A DNA stretch of 64,000 bases from Bacterioplanoides sp. SCSIO 12839 (GTDB lineage Bacteria > Pseudomonadota > Gammaproteobacteria > Pseudomonadales > Oceanobacteraceae): positions 2,568,501-2,632,500 of the forward strand of contig NZ_CP073745.1 of NCBI RefSeq assembly GCF_024397975.1, in the 5' to 3' direction. This document shows, one piece after another, positions 1 to 9,601 of this stretch. The notes beneath the pieces were generated by a model. The model was not told the origin of the DNA and did not search any database. It saw only the letters and a list, made by a program, of their open reading frames with translations. The translations under genes and the position numbers were made by a program. Position 1 is the stretch's first letter. The number at the start of each line of letters is the position of its first letter.

Positions 1-735
1 CGTGATGACCAAGGTTATTGGTTGCGTCTGCCGTTGTCTCAAGTCGACGCATTGGCGCAACATCTGAAAAAATACGCCGTTTTCTTTAAAGCCGAACTGC
101 AGAATATGACGGATAGCCACAAGATCATTGGTTGCTTCGATCATTCAGAAACCGACTTACCCCAAACCCTGGCCTGGTCAGAAAGCGGCGCGCAGTTACA
201 ACACCAGGACGGCCGCCAGGAATACTGGCTGACAAACGACGCCGCAGAGCAGCTGCTGACGGAACAACTTCAGGCGAGCCTGCCACTGATCAATAGTGAT
301 TGTTGGGCATCCGCGGATATTCAACAGGGCATTATCTGGGTTACCGATGCCAGCCGTGAACACTGGATTCCTCAAAATATAAACTGGCAACACCTGGGCG
401 GCATCAGCTTTAACAAAGGCTGCTATACCGGCCAGGAGATTGTGGCGCGGCTGCAATACCTCGGCAAAAGCAAAAAAGCGATATTCCTGTTAAACAGTGA
501 ACACAGCGCTGCACCAGAGCTGCTGCAAAGTATCAAAAGCGGCGGTGGTGAAAGTAATAGTGGCAGTAGCCTTGGCGAACTGGCCAGCTGGCAGGGTAAC
601 CTGGGCCTGGCACTGCTGAATGATCTTGATGACCTTGAATCCGTCACACTGCAGGATAAAGAAATCGGGCAATTTTCCGCCACCCTGAAAAAGCTTTCCT
701 ATACTGAAGAGCAGGAAACTCATTCAGACGCCTGA
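1..735 (+). CDS. ygfZ: YgfZ-type folate-binding protein (5' end outside window)
   Basis: The frame is open from base 1, so the start lies upstream and 244 residues are visible. The YgfZ signature KGCYTGQEIVAR lies at about bases 414-450; its cysteine is the conserved residue of this GcvT-like family. YgfZ helps make or repair certain Fe-S enzymes, including MiaB, through tetrahydrofolate in the cytoplasm (established knowledge). The C-terminal part is short and rich in Gly/Ser around bases 540-575. The stop is followed 50 bases later by an HDOD gene on the same strand. Identity is firm; only the N terminus is missing. Confidence 0.93.
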   Translation, partial: RDDQGYWLRLPLSQVDALAQHLKKYAVFFKAELQNMTDSHKIIGCFDHSETDLPQTLAWSESGAQLQHQDGRQEYWLTNDAAEQLLTEQLQASLPLINSDCWASADIQQGIIWVTDASREHWIPQNINWQHLGGISFNKGCYTGQEIVARLQYLGKSKKAIFLLNSEHSAAPELLQSIKSGGGESNSGSSLGELASWQGNLGLALLNDLDDLESVTLQDKEIGQFSATLKKLSYTEEQETHSDA

Positions 736-785
736 TTACCGCCAGTTGGCATTCATCGGGCGTTGGCTTTTCAGAGACATTGCCC

Positions 786-1628
786 ATGAATACTGACCTG
801 GCCAAACAGGTAAAAGATGACATCGTTGCACAGATCAAAAATGATGAACTGGTGCTGCCCACCCTGCCCGAAATTGCGTTAAAAGTTCGCGAAGTCGCAG
901 AAAACCCCAACGCCACGATTGATGAATTATGTGATGTCATCAGTCGTGACCCGGCACTCAGCGCCCGTATTATTAAAGTCACCAACAGCCCGTTATTACG
1001 AACCAGCATGCCAGTCGACGACCTGGTCGCAGCAGTTTCACGACTGGGTATTGATTTCACCTCAAATCTGGCCATTGGCCTGGCCATGGAGCAAATGTTC
1101 CAGGCCACCAACGATATGATTGATCACCGGATGCGCCAATGCTGGTCACAAGCGATGGAAATTGCCTCCACCGCTCAGGTACTGGCGCGCCACTTCACCC
1201 GTCTGAAGCCAGATCAGGCGATGCTGGCCGGGCTGGTTCACCAGATTGGTATTCTGCCAATCCTGGCCTATGCCGAAAACAACGCCAGCTTGCTGGCTGA
1301 CAGCCTGTCACTGGATAAAGTCATCGAACGCCTTCACCCGGCACTCGGGGCCTATATTTTACGTAGCTGGGATTTTCCCGCTGAAATAATCGAAGTCGCT
1401 AAACACTACATCGATCAGAGCTATCAGGCCGACGAACCAACTTACACTGACCTGATTCAGGTAGCCACCTTCCAGAGTTATGCCGACAGCGACCATCCGC
1501 TGGCGAAGGTAGACCGCAGTCAGCTCGGTTCATTCAAGCGTTTAGGACTGGATAGCGATGAAGAAGTCACTCAGCTGGAAGCGCTGAGTGAGGAAGTAGG
1601 TGCTACACAATCGGCCATCAGTGGCTGA
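786..1628 (+). CDS. HDOD domain signalling protein
   Basis: A 280-residue cytoplasmic protein that is almost entirely one HDOD domain. It begins with the family pattern LPTLPEIALKV near residue 23 and has SRDPALSARIIKVTNSP at about residues 53-69. HDOD proteins are relatives of HD phosphohydrolases that usually lack full catalytic metal sites and act in signalling; the substrate here is unknown. The open frame extends to a TTG at 780, but the ATG at 786 is preferred, with a weak purine-rich AGAGAC upstream. A second HDOD gene follows after 11 bases, so the two are probably co-transcribed. The role could be in motility, cell cycle or c-di-GMP control, but nothing in the sequence decides. Confidence 0.85.
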   Translation: MNTDLAKQVKDDIVAQIKNDELVLPTLPEIALKVREVAENPNATIDELCDVISRDPALSARIIKVTNSPLLRTSMPVDDLVAAVSRLGIDFTSNLAIGLAMEQMFQATNDMIDHRMRQCWSQAMEIASTAQVLARHFTRLKPDQAMLAGLVHQIGILPILAYAENNASLLADSLSLDKVIERLHPALGAYILRSWDFPAEIIEVAKHYIDQSYQADEPTYTDLIQVATFQSYADSDHPLAKVDRSQLGSFKRLGLDSDEEVTQLEALSEEVGATQSAISG

Positions 1629-1639
1629 GTGAGTAAACG

Positions 1640-2464
1640 ATGATGCAACCAAATCAGCCAATAACGGACAGTCTTGTGGAACAAATTCTCCCTCTCATTG
1701 AAACGGGCAAGCTACCTTTGCCAACTTTGCCTTCCGTTGCTCAGGAAATTCTGCAAGCGAATAAGGGGGACAACCTCACCACCGAATCGCTGGGACACCT
1801 GATTGAGCAAGACCCGGCGATCACCGCTCACTTAATTAAAATTGCCAACAGCCCACTGGTCGGCTGCTCAACTGAAGTGACTGACCTGAAAACAGCCATT
1901 GGTTTATTTGGGGTCTTGTATTGCAGCCAGCTGGCAATCAGCCTGGCATTAAAGCAACTGTTCCGGGCACGTCACAGCGTGGTTGCTGAATTGATACAAA
2001 AAACCTGGGAGGATTGCTCCCAGGTGGCCGGGTTATGTCTGGTGATGGCAAAAAGCTACTCCATCAACCCAGGCAGCGCTTATCTGGCGGGCTTACTTCA
2101 TAAGATTGGCGCATTGCCCATCTTACGCTGGCTCGACGAGCAGCCAGAACTGGCACTCAGCCACGCAGAGATTTTGCAATTGCTGGAGCAACATCAGGGA
2201 ACCCTGGCCGAGCAACTGCTGGATGATTGGTGCTTCCCGACCGCTCTGTGCGCTATCCCGCACACTTACAATAATCTGAACTTCAGTGGTCATCAAAATG
2301 ATCAAAGTCAGGCCAGTAGCGCAGACTTGGTCGCGGCAGCGTATCACTTTGTGTCGTCCCCCAGCGACATACAATGGCCGGATGGTGCAGTTCTGGATCG
2401 ACTTGGCCTGACCCCTGACGAAATGCCGGAAAAAATGCAACACTGGCAAAGCCTGACGGGTTAA
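1640..2464 (+). CDS. HDOD domain signalling protein (second copy)
   Basis: A 274-residue HDOD protein paralogous to the upstream gene. It carries LPTLPSVAQEIL near residue 27, EQDPAITAHLIKIANSP near residue 57, and a matching middle region (AYLAGLLHKIGALPIL against AMLAGLVHQIGILPIL in the neighbour). The start has two ATG codons in a row (1640 and 1643). The pair looks like a local duplication that has diverged strongly. The C-terminal third (SGHQNDQSQASSADLV) is less conserved. Function is unknown beyond the domain. Confidence 0.83.
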   Translation: MMQPNQPITDSLVEQILPLIETGKLPLPTLPSVAQEILQANKGDNLTTESLGHLIEQDPAITAHLIKIANSPLVGCSTEVTDLKTAIGLFGVLYCSQLAISLALKQLFRARHSVVAELIQKTWEDCSQVAGLCLVMAKSYSINPGSAYLAGLLHKIGALPILRWLDEQPELALSHAEILQLLEQHQGTLAEQLLDDWCFPTALCAIPHTYNNLNFSGHQNDQSQASSADLVAAAYHFVSSPSDIQWPDGAVLDRLGLTPDEMPEKMQHWQSLTG

Positions 2465-2503
2465 GCCTATTATTCCTGACTCGTTGCTCAGTCAGAGGTT
2501 GTG

Positions 2504-3199
2504 ATGACATTGCTATTCAGTCTGGTTGTTTCATTGCTGGTGATTCTTGTGATGGCCGCCGTATTGTTTTTGCTGATGTCTGCCAATCACAACAGCCGCT
2601 CTGCCAAACTGCGCCACCAGGCGGACTCACTGACATTATCTTACCGCCCTTATGCCTCACTTAGCCGTCAGGTTCGTGAGGCTCAGTTTCAAATCATTGA
2701 AATCGGTCAGTTCAGGCATTTCCGGCATTTGTTGGAAGGCCACTTTCATCCAGATGACACAACAATTAAAAACCCACTATGTAGCGTTAACCTGCTGGAT
2801 TACAGCCTGGTGTATGAAGCCGGAACCGCAAACCAAACGCTGCTGATGCTCAGCTGTCCGCTGGACAACCACCTCAATGGCCGCTTTCGTATTCAACCGG
2901 ATAACTGGCTGAATGCCGATGTCTTTTCAGAGCCTATCACTCACAATCTGGTGCAATTACAGCATGGTCAGTTGCATGAAGAGATTCGCTCACTGCAAAT
3001 CTTCAGTGAAACACCTGGCACGTTAGCGAGCAAACTGAACCATTCGGTGCGCCAATGGCTTTTGGCTCATCCGCACCTTCACATAGAATGGAGTCATGGC
3101 ATTCTGCTGCTATACAGGCCAAACCATTTGCTGGCAGCAGAGGATTTGCCTGCGGCATTAGCCAGTGGTTATCAACTGGCTGAGCAACTTCAACAATAG
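2504..3199 (+). CDS. Hypothetical membrane-anchored protein
   Basis: A 231-residue protein not recognised as a named family. Residues 1-26 form a single strongly hydrophobic segment (FSLVVSLLVILVMAAVLFLL), followed by a soluble domain of about 200 residues, so it is probably anchored in the inner membrane by its N terminus. ATG 2504 is preferred over GTG 2501 because AGAGG at 2494-2498 lies five bases before it. It follows the HDOD pair on the same strand with a 39-base gap and may belong to the same transcript. No catalytic motif is evident. Confidence 0.7.
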   Translation: MTLLFSLVVSLLVILVMAAVLFLLMSANHNSRSAKLRHQADSLTLSYRPYASLSRQVREAQFQIIEIGQFRHFRHLLEGHFHPDDTTIKNPLCSVNLLDYSLVYEAGTANQTLLMLSCPLDNHLNGRFRIQPDNWLNADVFSEPITHNLVQLQHGQLHEEIRSLQIFSETPGTLASKLNHSVRQWLLAHPHLHIEWSHGILLLYRPNHLLAAEDLPAALASGYQLAEQLQQ

Positions 3200-3260
3200 A
3201 ACAACCTCAACAATAAAACGGCTTTAACGCTAAAAGCCTCGATAATAAAAAGAGAAACTC

Positions 3261-4211
3261 ATGCGCTTAATCATTCAACGGTGTGCACTGATAATGACGA
3301 CCCTGATAGGCCTGGCTGGCTGCAGTGATCAGCAACAGGATGCTCTACTGGAAAAAACCATCAATATGGCTCGCGATGCCGCCAACCTGGAGCTGAAACA
3401 GAGCCAGCTCTCCGACGTTTCTATGACCTACCTGGAGCGTGATGCCGAAGGGCCCGTCATGTTGTTATTGCATGGTTTTTCCGCCAACAAAGACAACTGG
3501 TTGCAATTCTCCTATGAATTACCCGAGAACTACCGGCTGATCATTCCTGACCTGGCCGGACATGGCGATACTCCGGCCCCCAAAGGCGAAGATTACGGTT
3601 TAATCCGCCAGGCTGAACGCCTGCATGAACTGATGCAAAACCTGAAGATTGACCAGTTTCATATTGCCGGTAACTCCATGGGCGGCGCGATCAGTGCCAT
3701 TTACAGTACCCTATATCCACAGGAAATCCGCAGCCTGACTCTGATCGATGCGGCAGGTGTTGATGCACCTAAGCCAAGTGAATATATGGAAGGTTTAAAA
3801 GAAGGAAAAAACCCTCTGATTGCTACGGATAATGACAGCTTTGAATATCGCATGGACTTTGTGATGTCAAAAGCACCACCACTCCCCTGGCCATTACGTC
3901 CGGCACTCATGCGACAAGCTGTGGCCAGAGTCGATATCAACCGCGAAATCTTCAACGATATGATTGCAACAAAAGATCGGCTGACAGAGTCGGGCTTTGA
4001 AGCTCAACTGGAACAACACGTCACCATGCCCACACTGATTATCTGGGGCGAAGAAGACCGGGTACTGGACGTTTCTGCCGTCGAGGTATTTAAGCAAAAA
4101 ATCCCGCATGCCGAAGTGAAAATTTACCCGGAAATTGGTCACCTGCCTATGGTTGAAATTCCCGCAGAAACGGCTGAGCTGTACGCTGAGTTTGTTGCCT
4201 CAGCGGAATAA
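3261..4211 (+). CDS. Alpha/beta hydrolase lipoprotein
   Basis: A 316-residue protein with a lipoprotein signal ending in LIGLAGC (Cys21), so it is probably lipid-anchored in the envelope. The mature part is an alpha/beta hydrolase: oxyanion HGFSANKDNW, nucleophile elbow GNSMGG (Ser about residue 140), acid in WGEEDRVLD, and a C-terminal His in IGHLPMVE. It resembles the Moraxella/Psychrobacter lipase-3 group of esterases. The natural ester substrate cannot be told from sequence. It is followed by a clear terminator, so it ends a transcription unit. Confidence 0.85.
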   Translation: MRLIIQRCALIMTTLIGLAGCSDQQQDALLEKTINMARDAANLELKQSQLSDVSMTYLERDAEGPVMLLLHGFSANKDNWLQFSYELPENYRLIIPDLAGHGDTPAPKGEDYGLIRQAERLHELMQNLKIDQFHIAGNSMGGAISAIYSTLYPQEIRSLTLIDAAGVDAPKPSEYMEGLKEGKNPLIATDNDSFEYRMDFVMSKAPPLPWPLRPALMRQAVARVDINREIFNDMIATKDRLTESGFEAQLEQHVTMPTLIIWGEEDRVLDVSAVEVFKQKIPHAEVKIYPEIGHLPMVEIPAETAELYAEFVASAE

Positions 4212-4253
4212 AACAGCATTTTATAATAGACAAAGGTTGTACAAAACCGCCAC

Positions 4254-4290
4254 AAAAAGCCTGTAAGTTATTCATTTTACGGGCTTTTAT
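4254..4290 (+). terminator. Rho-independent terminator after the hydrolase gene
   Basis: A stem of AAAAGCCTGTAA paired with TTACGGGCTTTT (one T-G pair) with a loop of about ten bases, continuing into a T-rich run (TTTTATTTTTT). It sits 43 bases after the hydrolase stop and before the PAS gene. Confidence 0.75.
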
Positions 4291-4375
4291 TTTTTCTATT
4301 TTCTTCTTGCCAACAGAAAAATTCATAATCTTATCTATACTCACCTGAATAGCATTGACGTATTACAGGTTGTAT

Positions 4376-4885
4376 ATGCCAGCCAGATCATCAAGCGGCG
4401 AAATCCAGGTGGAATGTAACGATCTGATCGTATCCAAAACCGACCTGGATAGCCGTATTACCTACGCCAACAAGGCATTTTGTTATTACTCCGGTTTTCG
4501 GGAAAAAGAACTGCTGGGGCAACCGCAGAATATTGTTCGCCACAGCGATATGCCACGCGCAATTTTTTATTTAATGTGGGAGCACCTGAAACAGGATCAG
4601 GAGTTTTTTGGTTATGTTAAAAACCACCGAAAAGATGGGGGTTATTACTGGACCTTTGCCAGCGTTGCACCCGTGTATGAAAACGGCCAGAAAACCGGTT
4701 ATCTATCCGCCAGACGCTGTCCTGGTGAAAGCGCTATTCAAGTGATTGAACCCTTGTATCAGAAAATGATTGAGCTGGAAAAATCTCTGCCTAAAGAGCA
4801 GCAAATCCCTATGTCTTCCGCCATCTTGTGGAAAGCGATTAATAAGGAGTTCGCAACCTATGCTGAATTCGCTTTATCGCTCTAG
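4376..4885 (+). CDS. Aer-type PAS sensor protein
   Basis: A 169-residue soluble protein made of one PAS domain of the Aer aerotaxis type: [19 protein letters not shown], then [20 protein letters not shown], then [12 protein letters not shown]. In Aer this domain binds FAD and senses redox state (family knowledge). ATG 4376 is chosen over an upstream TTG because ACAGG lies six bases before it and the family start aligns there. The frame stops at 4885, just where Aer would enter its membrane segment. The next gene, overlapping by 26 bases in the +1 frame, supplies that membrane segment and the signalling domain. This may be a genuine two-protein receptor or one gene broken by a one-base insertion. 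Confidence 0.85.
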   Translation: MPARSSSGEIQVECNDLIVSKTDLDSRITYANKAFCYYSGFREKELLGQPQNIVRHSDMPRAIFYLMWEHLKQDQEFFGYVKNHRKDGGYYWTFASVAPVYENGQKTGYLSARRCPGESAIQVIEPLYQKMIELEKSLPKEQQIPMSSAILWKAINKEFATYAEFALSL

Positions 4886-6359
4886 CCCTAAAACACTTAA
4901 TATTATTGGCTTGGGGTCCTGGGCCGTCAGTATTTTTATTCTGGCGATCACTCATGCCTCACTGGCGGCCGTAGTAGTATCCATTGGTCTGTTATTACTC
5001 ACCACTCTGCTACGTAAATTGCAGCACTCTCATCAATTGTATACACAGAAAAAAATTGAAGAGTTATTAATCAATGCCGGAAACGGCAATCTGCAACAAC
5101 GTCTAACACAGATACGGGATGAAAACCTGCTGGCCCCTGTCAGCCACTCCATTAATAATTTATTGGACCAATTGGAAACTTATATTCGGGAGGTTGAGTC
5201 CTCTTTCAAAGAAGCCAGTAAAGAACGCTTTTATCGCAAGCCTCTGAGCCAGGGCATGCAGGGGGATTTTAAGACCTCCCTCGATAAAATAGCCGACGCA
5301 TTTTCTGCCATGGAAAACGCGTATTTTCTGGCCCACTGCCAGGAACTGGAGGCGAATATCGGTCGCGTTAAAACTGACAGCTTGCTACTGAACCTGAAAA
5401 GAAATCAGGATGACCTAGGAAAAGTGTCAGCTGAAATGCAAGAAGTCGAAGTCATTTCTCGTCGAGGGGTATCACTATCAACCGATGCCCTGCAGGAAAT
5501 TAATCAGGTCACCAGTAACCTGAAGCAACAAACGGAGATGACACAAACCATTCACTCCACCGCCAGTGGCTTGCAACAACATACGGTTAAAATTACCGAA
5601 GTGCTGAAGCTGATAGATGGCATTGCTGAACAGACAAATTTGTTAGCCTTAAACGCAGCAATCGAAGCCGCCCGTGCCGGCGAAGCTGGTCGTGGTTTTG
5701 CCGTAGTTGCCGATGAAGTTCGCAGTCTGGCCGAAAACACTCAAAAGGCCACCGCCGATATTGGCAATATGATTAATGAGTTTACTCATTCGAGTAACAA
5801 CATGGCTCAGCAAGCCAGTGAAATGGTACAACTTGCCTCATCAGCACAAAGCGCGACACATGAATTTGAGCAATCCTTTGTTGAACTGGCACAAATCGCT
5901 CAGAAAACCTATGAGCGTGTATCGTACTCACAGGTTGTCAGCTTTGCATCATTGGTAAAAGTCGACCATATGATTTACGTACAGAATGGTTATCAGGCGA
6001 TGGAAAAAGGCAAACAGTCAGATGCCTGGAAAGCGGTTGAAGTGGATCATTATAACTGTCGTTTTGGCCAATGGTATCGCACAGGCATTGGCAACCAGTT
6101 CTTCAGCCACCTACCGACATACGCAGAAATTGACCCTGCGCATGAAGCTATTCACACACAGATGCATGAGCTATTGGAACGTGTCGGCAGCGACAATTGG
6201 AAAAAAGACATTCGGCAGCACAGTAAAGTGCAACAAGGTTTTAAAAACCTGGAACAACTCAGTGCTGAACTTGTTGCCTTAGTAGACCAGCTGACGGATG
6301 AAAAACTGCAATTTGAAACCGGCTCAACCAGCGAAGAAACCGAGATTGATTTGTTTTAA
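4860..6359 (+). CDS. Methyl-accepting chemotaxis protein with C-terminal CZB domain
   Basis: 499 residues. A membrane hairpin (two hydrophobic stretches) lies at about residues 12-50, then a HAMP-like linker. The MCP signalling domain has its conserved tip [17 protein letters not shown] at about residues 254-270. A CZB zinc-binding domain lies at about residues 360-470: a His in [22 protein letters not shown] with the Cys near residue 400, and [10 protein letters not shown]. There is no periplasmic sensing domain. ATG 4860 has AAGGAG ten bases upstream, inside the PAS gene, so translational coupling is plausible. It probably signals to CheA/CheW together with the PAS protein. CZB domains bind zinc and are linked to oxidant (HOCl) sensing in other bacteria. 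Confidence 0.88.
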   Translation: MLNSLYRSSPKTLNIIGLGSWAVSIFILAITHASLAAVVVSIGLLLLTTLLRKLQHSHQLYTQKKIEELLINAGNGNLQQRLTQIRDENLLAPVSHSINNLLDQLETYIREVESSFKEASKERFYRKPLSQGMQGDFKTSLDKIADAFSAMENAYFLAHCQELEANIGRVKTDSLLLNLKRNQDDLGKVSAEMQEVEVISRRGVSLSTDALQEINQVTSNLKQQTEMTQTIHSTASGLQQHTVKITEVLKLIDGIAEQTNLLALNAAIEAARAGEAGRGFAVVADEVRSLAENTQKATADIGNMINEFTHSSNNMAQQASEMVQLASSAQSATHEFEQSFVELAQIAQKTYERVSYSQVVSFASLVKVDHMIYVQNGYQAMEKGKQSDAWKAVEVDHYNCRFGQWYRTGIGNQFFSHLPTYAEIDPAHEAIHTQMHELLERVGSDNWKKDIRQHSKVQQGFKNLEQLSAELVALVDQLTDEKLQFETGSTSEETEIDLF

Positions 6360-6394
6360 CCTGGTGAACAAACAGTAAGTACGAACTATTCAAG

Positions 6395-6430
6395 AAATAA
6401 TGCCAGCGCTACAATGCTGGCATTATTTTC
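6395..6430 (+). terminator. Terminator after the MCP gene
   Basis: A perfect 13-bp stem, AAATAATGCCAGC (6395-6407) with GCTGGCATTATTT (6416-6428), and an 8-base loop, ending in TTTT. It lies 35 bases after the MCP stop and just before trmO. Confidence 0.75.
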
Positions 6431-6442
6431 GGATACTGTTTG

Positions 6443-7147
6443 ATGATGCCCATTTCTCTCGAGCCTGTTGCTCTTGCACACACTCCCTTTAAAGAAAAAT
6501 TTGCCATCCCCCGGCAACCAGCACTTGCCCCCTCTGCTACCGCAGAAATCCGTTTACTCCCTCCCTTTGATTCACCTTTGGCACTCCAAGGGTTAGAGCA
6601 GGTTAGCCATATCTGGTTGTTGTTTCAGTTCCATCAGGCTTTATCGCAACACGGGCAAGCCCCTCATTTGCGGGTACGTCCACCACGTCTGGGAGGGAAC
6701 GAAAAAATCGGAGTTTTTGCCAGCCGGGCGACTCACCGCCCAAATAGCCTGGGGCAATCGGTGGTAACACTGGATCGTATTGAAGGCTGCTCACTGTGGG
6801 TCAGTGGTATCGATTTATTGGATGGCACACCCATACTGGATATCAAACCTTACGTCCCTTACGCCGATGCCATTACACACGCCGAAAATCATATTGCCGC
6901 CCAATCACCGGAGTTAATCCCGGTCACCTGGCAGGAAAACGCATTAGAGCAAGCCAGAATACATGGCCGAAGACTGCAACAGGACGTCGTCGGTTTAATT
7001 GAGCAATGTTTGATGCAAGATCCGAAACCGGCCTATCAGGTGCCCTCGGCTGAGCGCCAATACGGTGTGCAGCTGTGGGATCTGAATGTGCGCTGGCATT
7101 ACCCGGACGTGAATTGCATCCGGGTGTTAGCCGTTGAGCCTGTCTGA
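6443..7147 (+). CDS. trmO: tRNA (N6-threonylcarbamoyladenosine-37) N6-methyltransferase TrmO
   Basis: 234 residues of the TsaA/TrmO family. The N-terminal beta-barrel domain carries LEPVALAHTPF, LEQVSHIWLLFQFHQ and FASRATHRPNSLGQSVV, the last being the SAM-binding signature. The enzyme methylates t6A37 in tRNA-Thr(GGU) to m6t6A in the cytoplasm (established for E. coli TrmO). Two adjacent ATG codons (6443, 6446) compete as start. The length matches the family. It is convergent with tpm, with only 26 bases between the stops. Confidence 0.93.
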   Translation: MMPISLEPVALAHTPFKEKFAIPRQPALAPSATAEIRLLPPFDSPLALQGLEQVSHIWLLFQFHQALSQHGQAPHLRVRPPRLGGNEKIGVFASRATHRPNSLGQSVVTLDRIEGCSLWVSGIDLLDGTPILDIKPYVPYADAITHAENHIAAQSPELIPVTWQENALEQARIHGRRLQQDVVGLIEQCLMQDPKPAYQVPSAERQYGVQLWDLNVRWHYPDVNCIRVLAVEPV

Positions 7148-7173
7148 AACCGGCTCATAAGGCCTGGCCGACT

Positions 7174-7839
7174 TTAACGGGGAGTCAGCAGATAAACATC
7201 CTGCACAAAAGACTGTAATCCACGTTCCTTAAAACGTGGTTCTTGCTGAATGATTTCCCGCTGTTCCTGTAAGGCAACGTCATAACCAGCGTCATAATGT
7301 TGTGCCACTTCTGGTGGCCATACGGCAAAAGGAGGGCCAGACATCGCGTTCTGATCGTAGCTGAAACTGACCAGCAACTGTTTTGCTGCTGGGCTGATTG
7401 CCTGTAAATGCTGGCAATAATCAGAGCGCATCGACGCTGGTAACGCGACTAACGCCGCCCGATCATACACCGCATCAATCGAACCAATTTCTTCAGCCGT
7501 TACTGCAAAAAAATCACCGGCAATCAGCAATAAATTATCGCCCCGATACACCACACAGTGTTGTTCTCGGGTTTTCTGAATATCAAACTGCAGCTCGGAT
7601 CTGATGGTATCAGCCAGCTCATCCAGTGCCAGTTCACTGAGTTCAATCCCAACGACGACATAACCCTGTTTTAACAGCCAGATAATATCCAGCGTTTTAC
7701 CACACAGCGGAACCAGTACCCGTTGTCCGGGGGTGATCTCCATGGCAGGCCAGTATTTCAGCAGAATGCTGTTTACTTCTTCCAGATGAAAGCCAATTTG
7801 CTGGTTTTCCCAGCGTTCGTGCCAAAATTCGCTTTGCAT
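7174..7839 (-). CDS. tpm: Thiopurine S-methyltransferase family protein
   Basis: 221 residues, the usual size of bacterial TPMT (about 218). The start is set at the ATG giving MQSEFWHERWENQQIGFH, the canonical N terminus, although the frame stays open 24 codons further upstream. The SAM-binding core is VLVPLCGKTLDIIWL followed by VVVGIELSELAL. Family members methylate thiopurines, and in bacteria also selenium and tellurium compounds; the real substrate here is not known. It is divergent from the rsmB-like gene and convergent with trmO. Confidence 0.93.
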   Translation of the reverse strand: MQSEFWHERWENQQIGFHLEEVNSILLKYWPAMEITPGQRVLVPLCGKTLDIIWLLKQGYVVVGIELSELALDELADTIRSELQFDIQKTREQHCVVYRGDNLLLIAGDFFAVTAEEIGSIDAVYDRAALVALPASMRSDYCQHLQAISPAAKQLLVSFSYDQNAMSGPPFAVWPPEVAQHYDAGYDVALQEQREIIQQEPRFKERGLQSFVQDVYLLTPR

Positions 7840-7998
7840 AAAGCTCGACAACCTGAGGTAAAAAATACCGGAGCAGTATAACGCCCGTGGAATATCTTGT
7901 CTGTTCGCCATTTTTCGCCTTTTCAGGCTAAGACAAATGAGCTATCCCTCGCCGCCTCTGCTAGAATCGCGCCTAATTTCAGATACCAGTCATGTGTT

Positions 7999-9438
7999 AT
8001 GTCAGCCAGAAAACCTTATCGTTCTCGATCTTCGTCCAAACCTGCCGGTCGTAAAAGCAACTCCCAGGGCAATTATCAGCGCCACAGGAAACCAACGACG
8101 AACAATGCGATCAGTTTTGAGGCTCTGGCCGATTTAAGACAACGCTGGTTAACGGCCAATGAAGACACACCACAACCGCTGGATCGCTGGTTAAAACACG
8201 TTCATCAGGACAAAACACAAACCCAGCAACAGCGTTGGTTACTCAACTCCGCCATGATTCAGGCCAGTCGTTTTCAACAGCTGGCTCAGGCACTGGAAGA
8301 CCAGTTTTTTCAGGACGAGATGATTGACTGGCAGCAGTGGGATAACCAGTGGAGCCAGAAGAAGCTCAACGCCATCAACGACGAGTCATTCTGGTACTGG
8401 ATTGGTTTGCATTGTGGTGGCCAGTGGTTAAAAAGCCGCCATGACTTAAGCAAAACAAACCTGCGCGACACCAGTTACCGTGAGCGGCTGTATGCCGCAC
8501 TGCGCGAGGAGGCGCTGGAGCAACCTCTTTCGCCATTATGGCTGTTGTGGCACGGTATCCGCCCGCAATGGCTGCCGCTGCTGAAACAACGGGCACAACA
8601 AAGCGGCTGGGATGATAAACAACTGCAGCGTTTTATTCGTAAGCAGAATGACTTCCCTCCCCTGTGGTTGCGAACGGCGGTCGATGCCGATTTATCAGCA
8701 CTGGAACAATCGCTGCAGCAACAAGGTATCGACGCTCAGTTGAAACACATCAACGGCGACACCATGCTGGCGGCTTATGGCGGCAAAGCGGTACAAACCG
8801 CTGAAGAATATCAGCAAGGTCAGTTTGAAATTCAGGATCTGGCCAGCCAGCAAATTGCCGCAGCCGTCGCCGCTAAACCAGGCGATAAGGTTTGGGATGC
8901 TTGCGCGGGTGCCGGTGGTAAAAGCCTCGCTATTGCCTCACGTCTGGCAGGAAAAGGATCCGTTACTGCCACCGACTTACATAGCTTTAAACTGGATGAA
9001 TTAAAGCGCCGTGCTAAACGCGCGCAGATTCAGAATATCCGCAGCTTCAGCTGGGATGGTTCAGACGCCCTGCGCCTGCCCGCTGAAATCAAAAAGCAGC
9101 AAGGTTTTGACTGGGTGCTCATTGATGCACCCTGCACCTCTGCCGGCACCTGGCGACGCAACCCGGATGCGCGCTGGCGTTTTAATGGTAACGACACTCA
9201 GCGCCAGGTCGAGTTACAACAACAGATATTGCAACATGCCTGCAAAGCGGTTCGTCCCGGAGGTCAGCTGGTGTATGCCACCTGCTCCTGGCAGCTGGCC
9301 GAAAATGAACAACAGATCGAGCATTTCCTGCAGCAGCATCCGGAGTTTGAATTGTTAGAGCAATGCATGCTCGGCGCACCAGATGACGATGCCGACTGTA
9401 TGTTTTATGCCAGGCTGCAGCGCCGCATTCAGCCATAA
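7999..9438 (+). CDS. RsmB/NOP family RNA m5C methyltransferase
   Basis: 479 residues. The C-terminal half is the SAM-dependent methyltransferase: motif I WDACAGAGGKSLAIAS, motif IV LIDAPCTSAGTW, and the catalytic-cysteine motif VYATCSW, the two-cysteine arrangement of 5-methylcytosine RNA enzymes. The N-terminal 200 residues are basic at the very start (ARKPYRSRSSSKPAGRKS) and then helical, unlike a typical NusB domain, so the target base may not be C967. ATG 7999 fits the family better than the upstream in-frame starts, which would extend into the region divergent from tpm. Confidence 0.9.
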   Translation: MSARKPYRSRSSSKPAGRKSNSQGNYQRHRKPTTNNAISFEALADLRQRWLTANEDTPQPLDRWLKHVHQDKTQTQQQRWLLNSAMIQASRFQQLAQALEDQFFQDEMIDWQQWDNQWSQKKLNAINDESFWYWIGLHCGGQWLKSRHDLSKTNLRDTSYRERLYAALREEALEQPLSPLWLLWHGIRPQWLPLLKQRAQQSGWDDKQLQRFIRKQNDFPPLWLRTAVDADLSALEQSLQQQGIDAQLKHINGDTMLAAYGGKAVQTAEEYQQGQFEIQDLASQQIAAAVAAKPGDKVWDACAGAGGKSLAIASRLAGKGSVTATDLHSFKLDELKRRAKRAQIQNIRSFSWDGSDALRLPAEIKKQQGFDWVLIDAPCTSAGTWRRNPDARWRFNGNDTQRQVELQQQILQHACKAVRPGGQLVYATCSWQLAENEQQIEHFLQQHPEFELLEQCMLGAPDDDADCMFYARLQRRIQP

Positions 9439-9601
9439 ACCACCGCCGACTCCCCATACCGGGCCCGTCATAATGACAGGTCTGGTATCAACACCTTGGC
9501 CTGAAGTATCAATTGTATGGCCTGACACATCATGTAGCTGACTCCACATTCACCGTATCTTGATGGTGATTCTAATAAAAACACAGAACGTGGAGTTCAA
9601 T

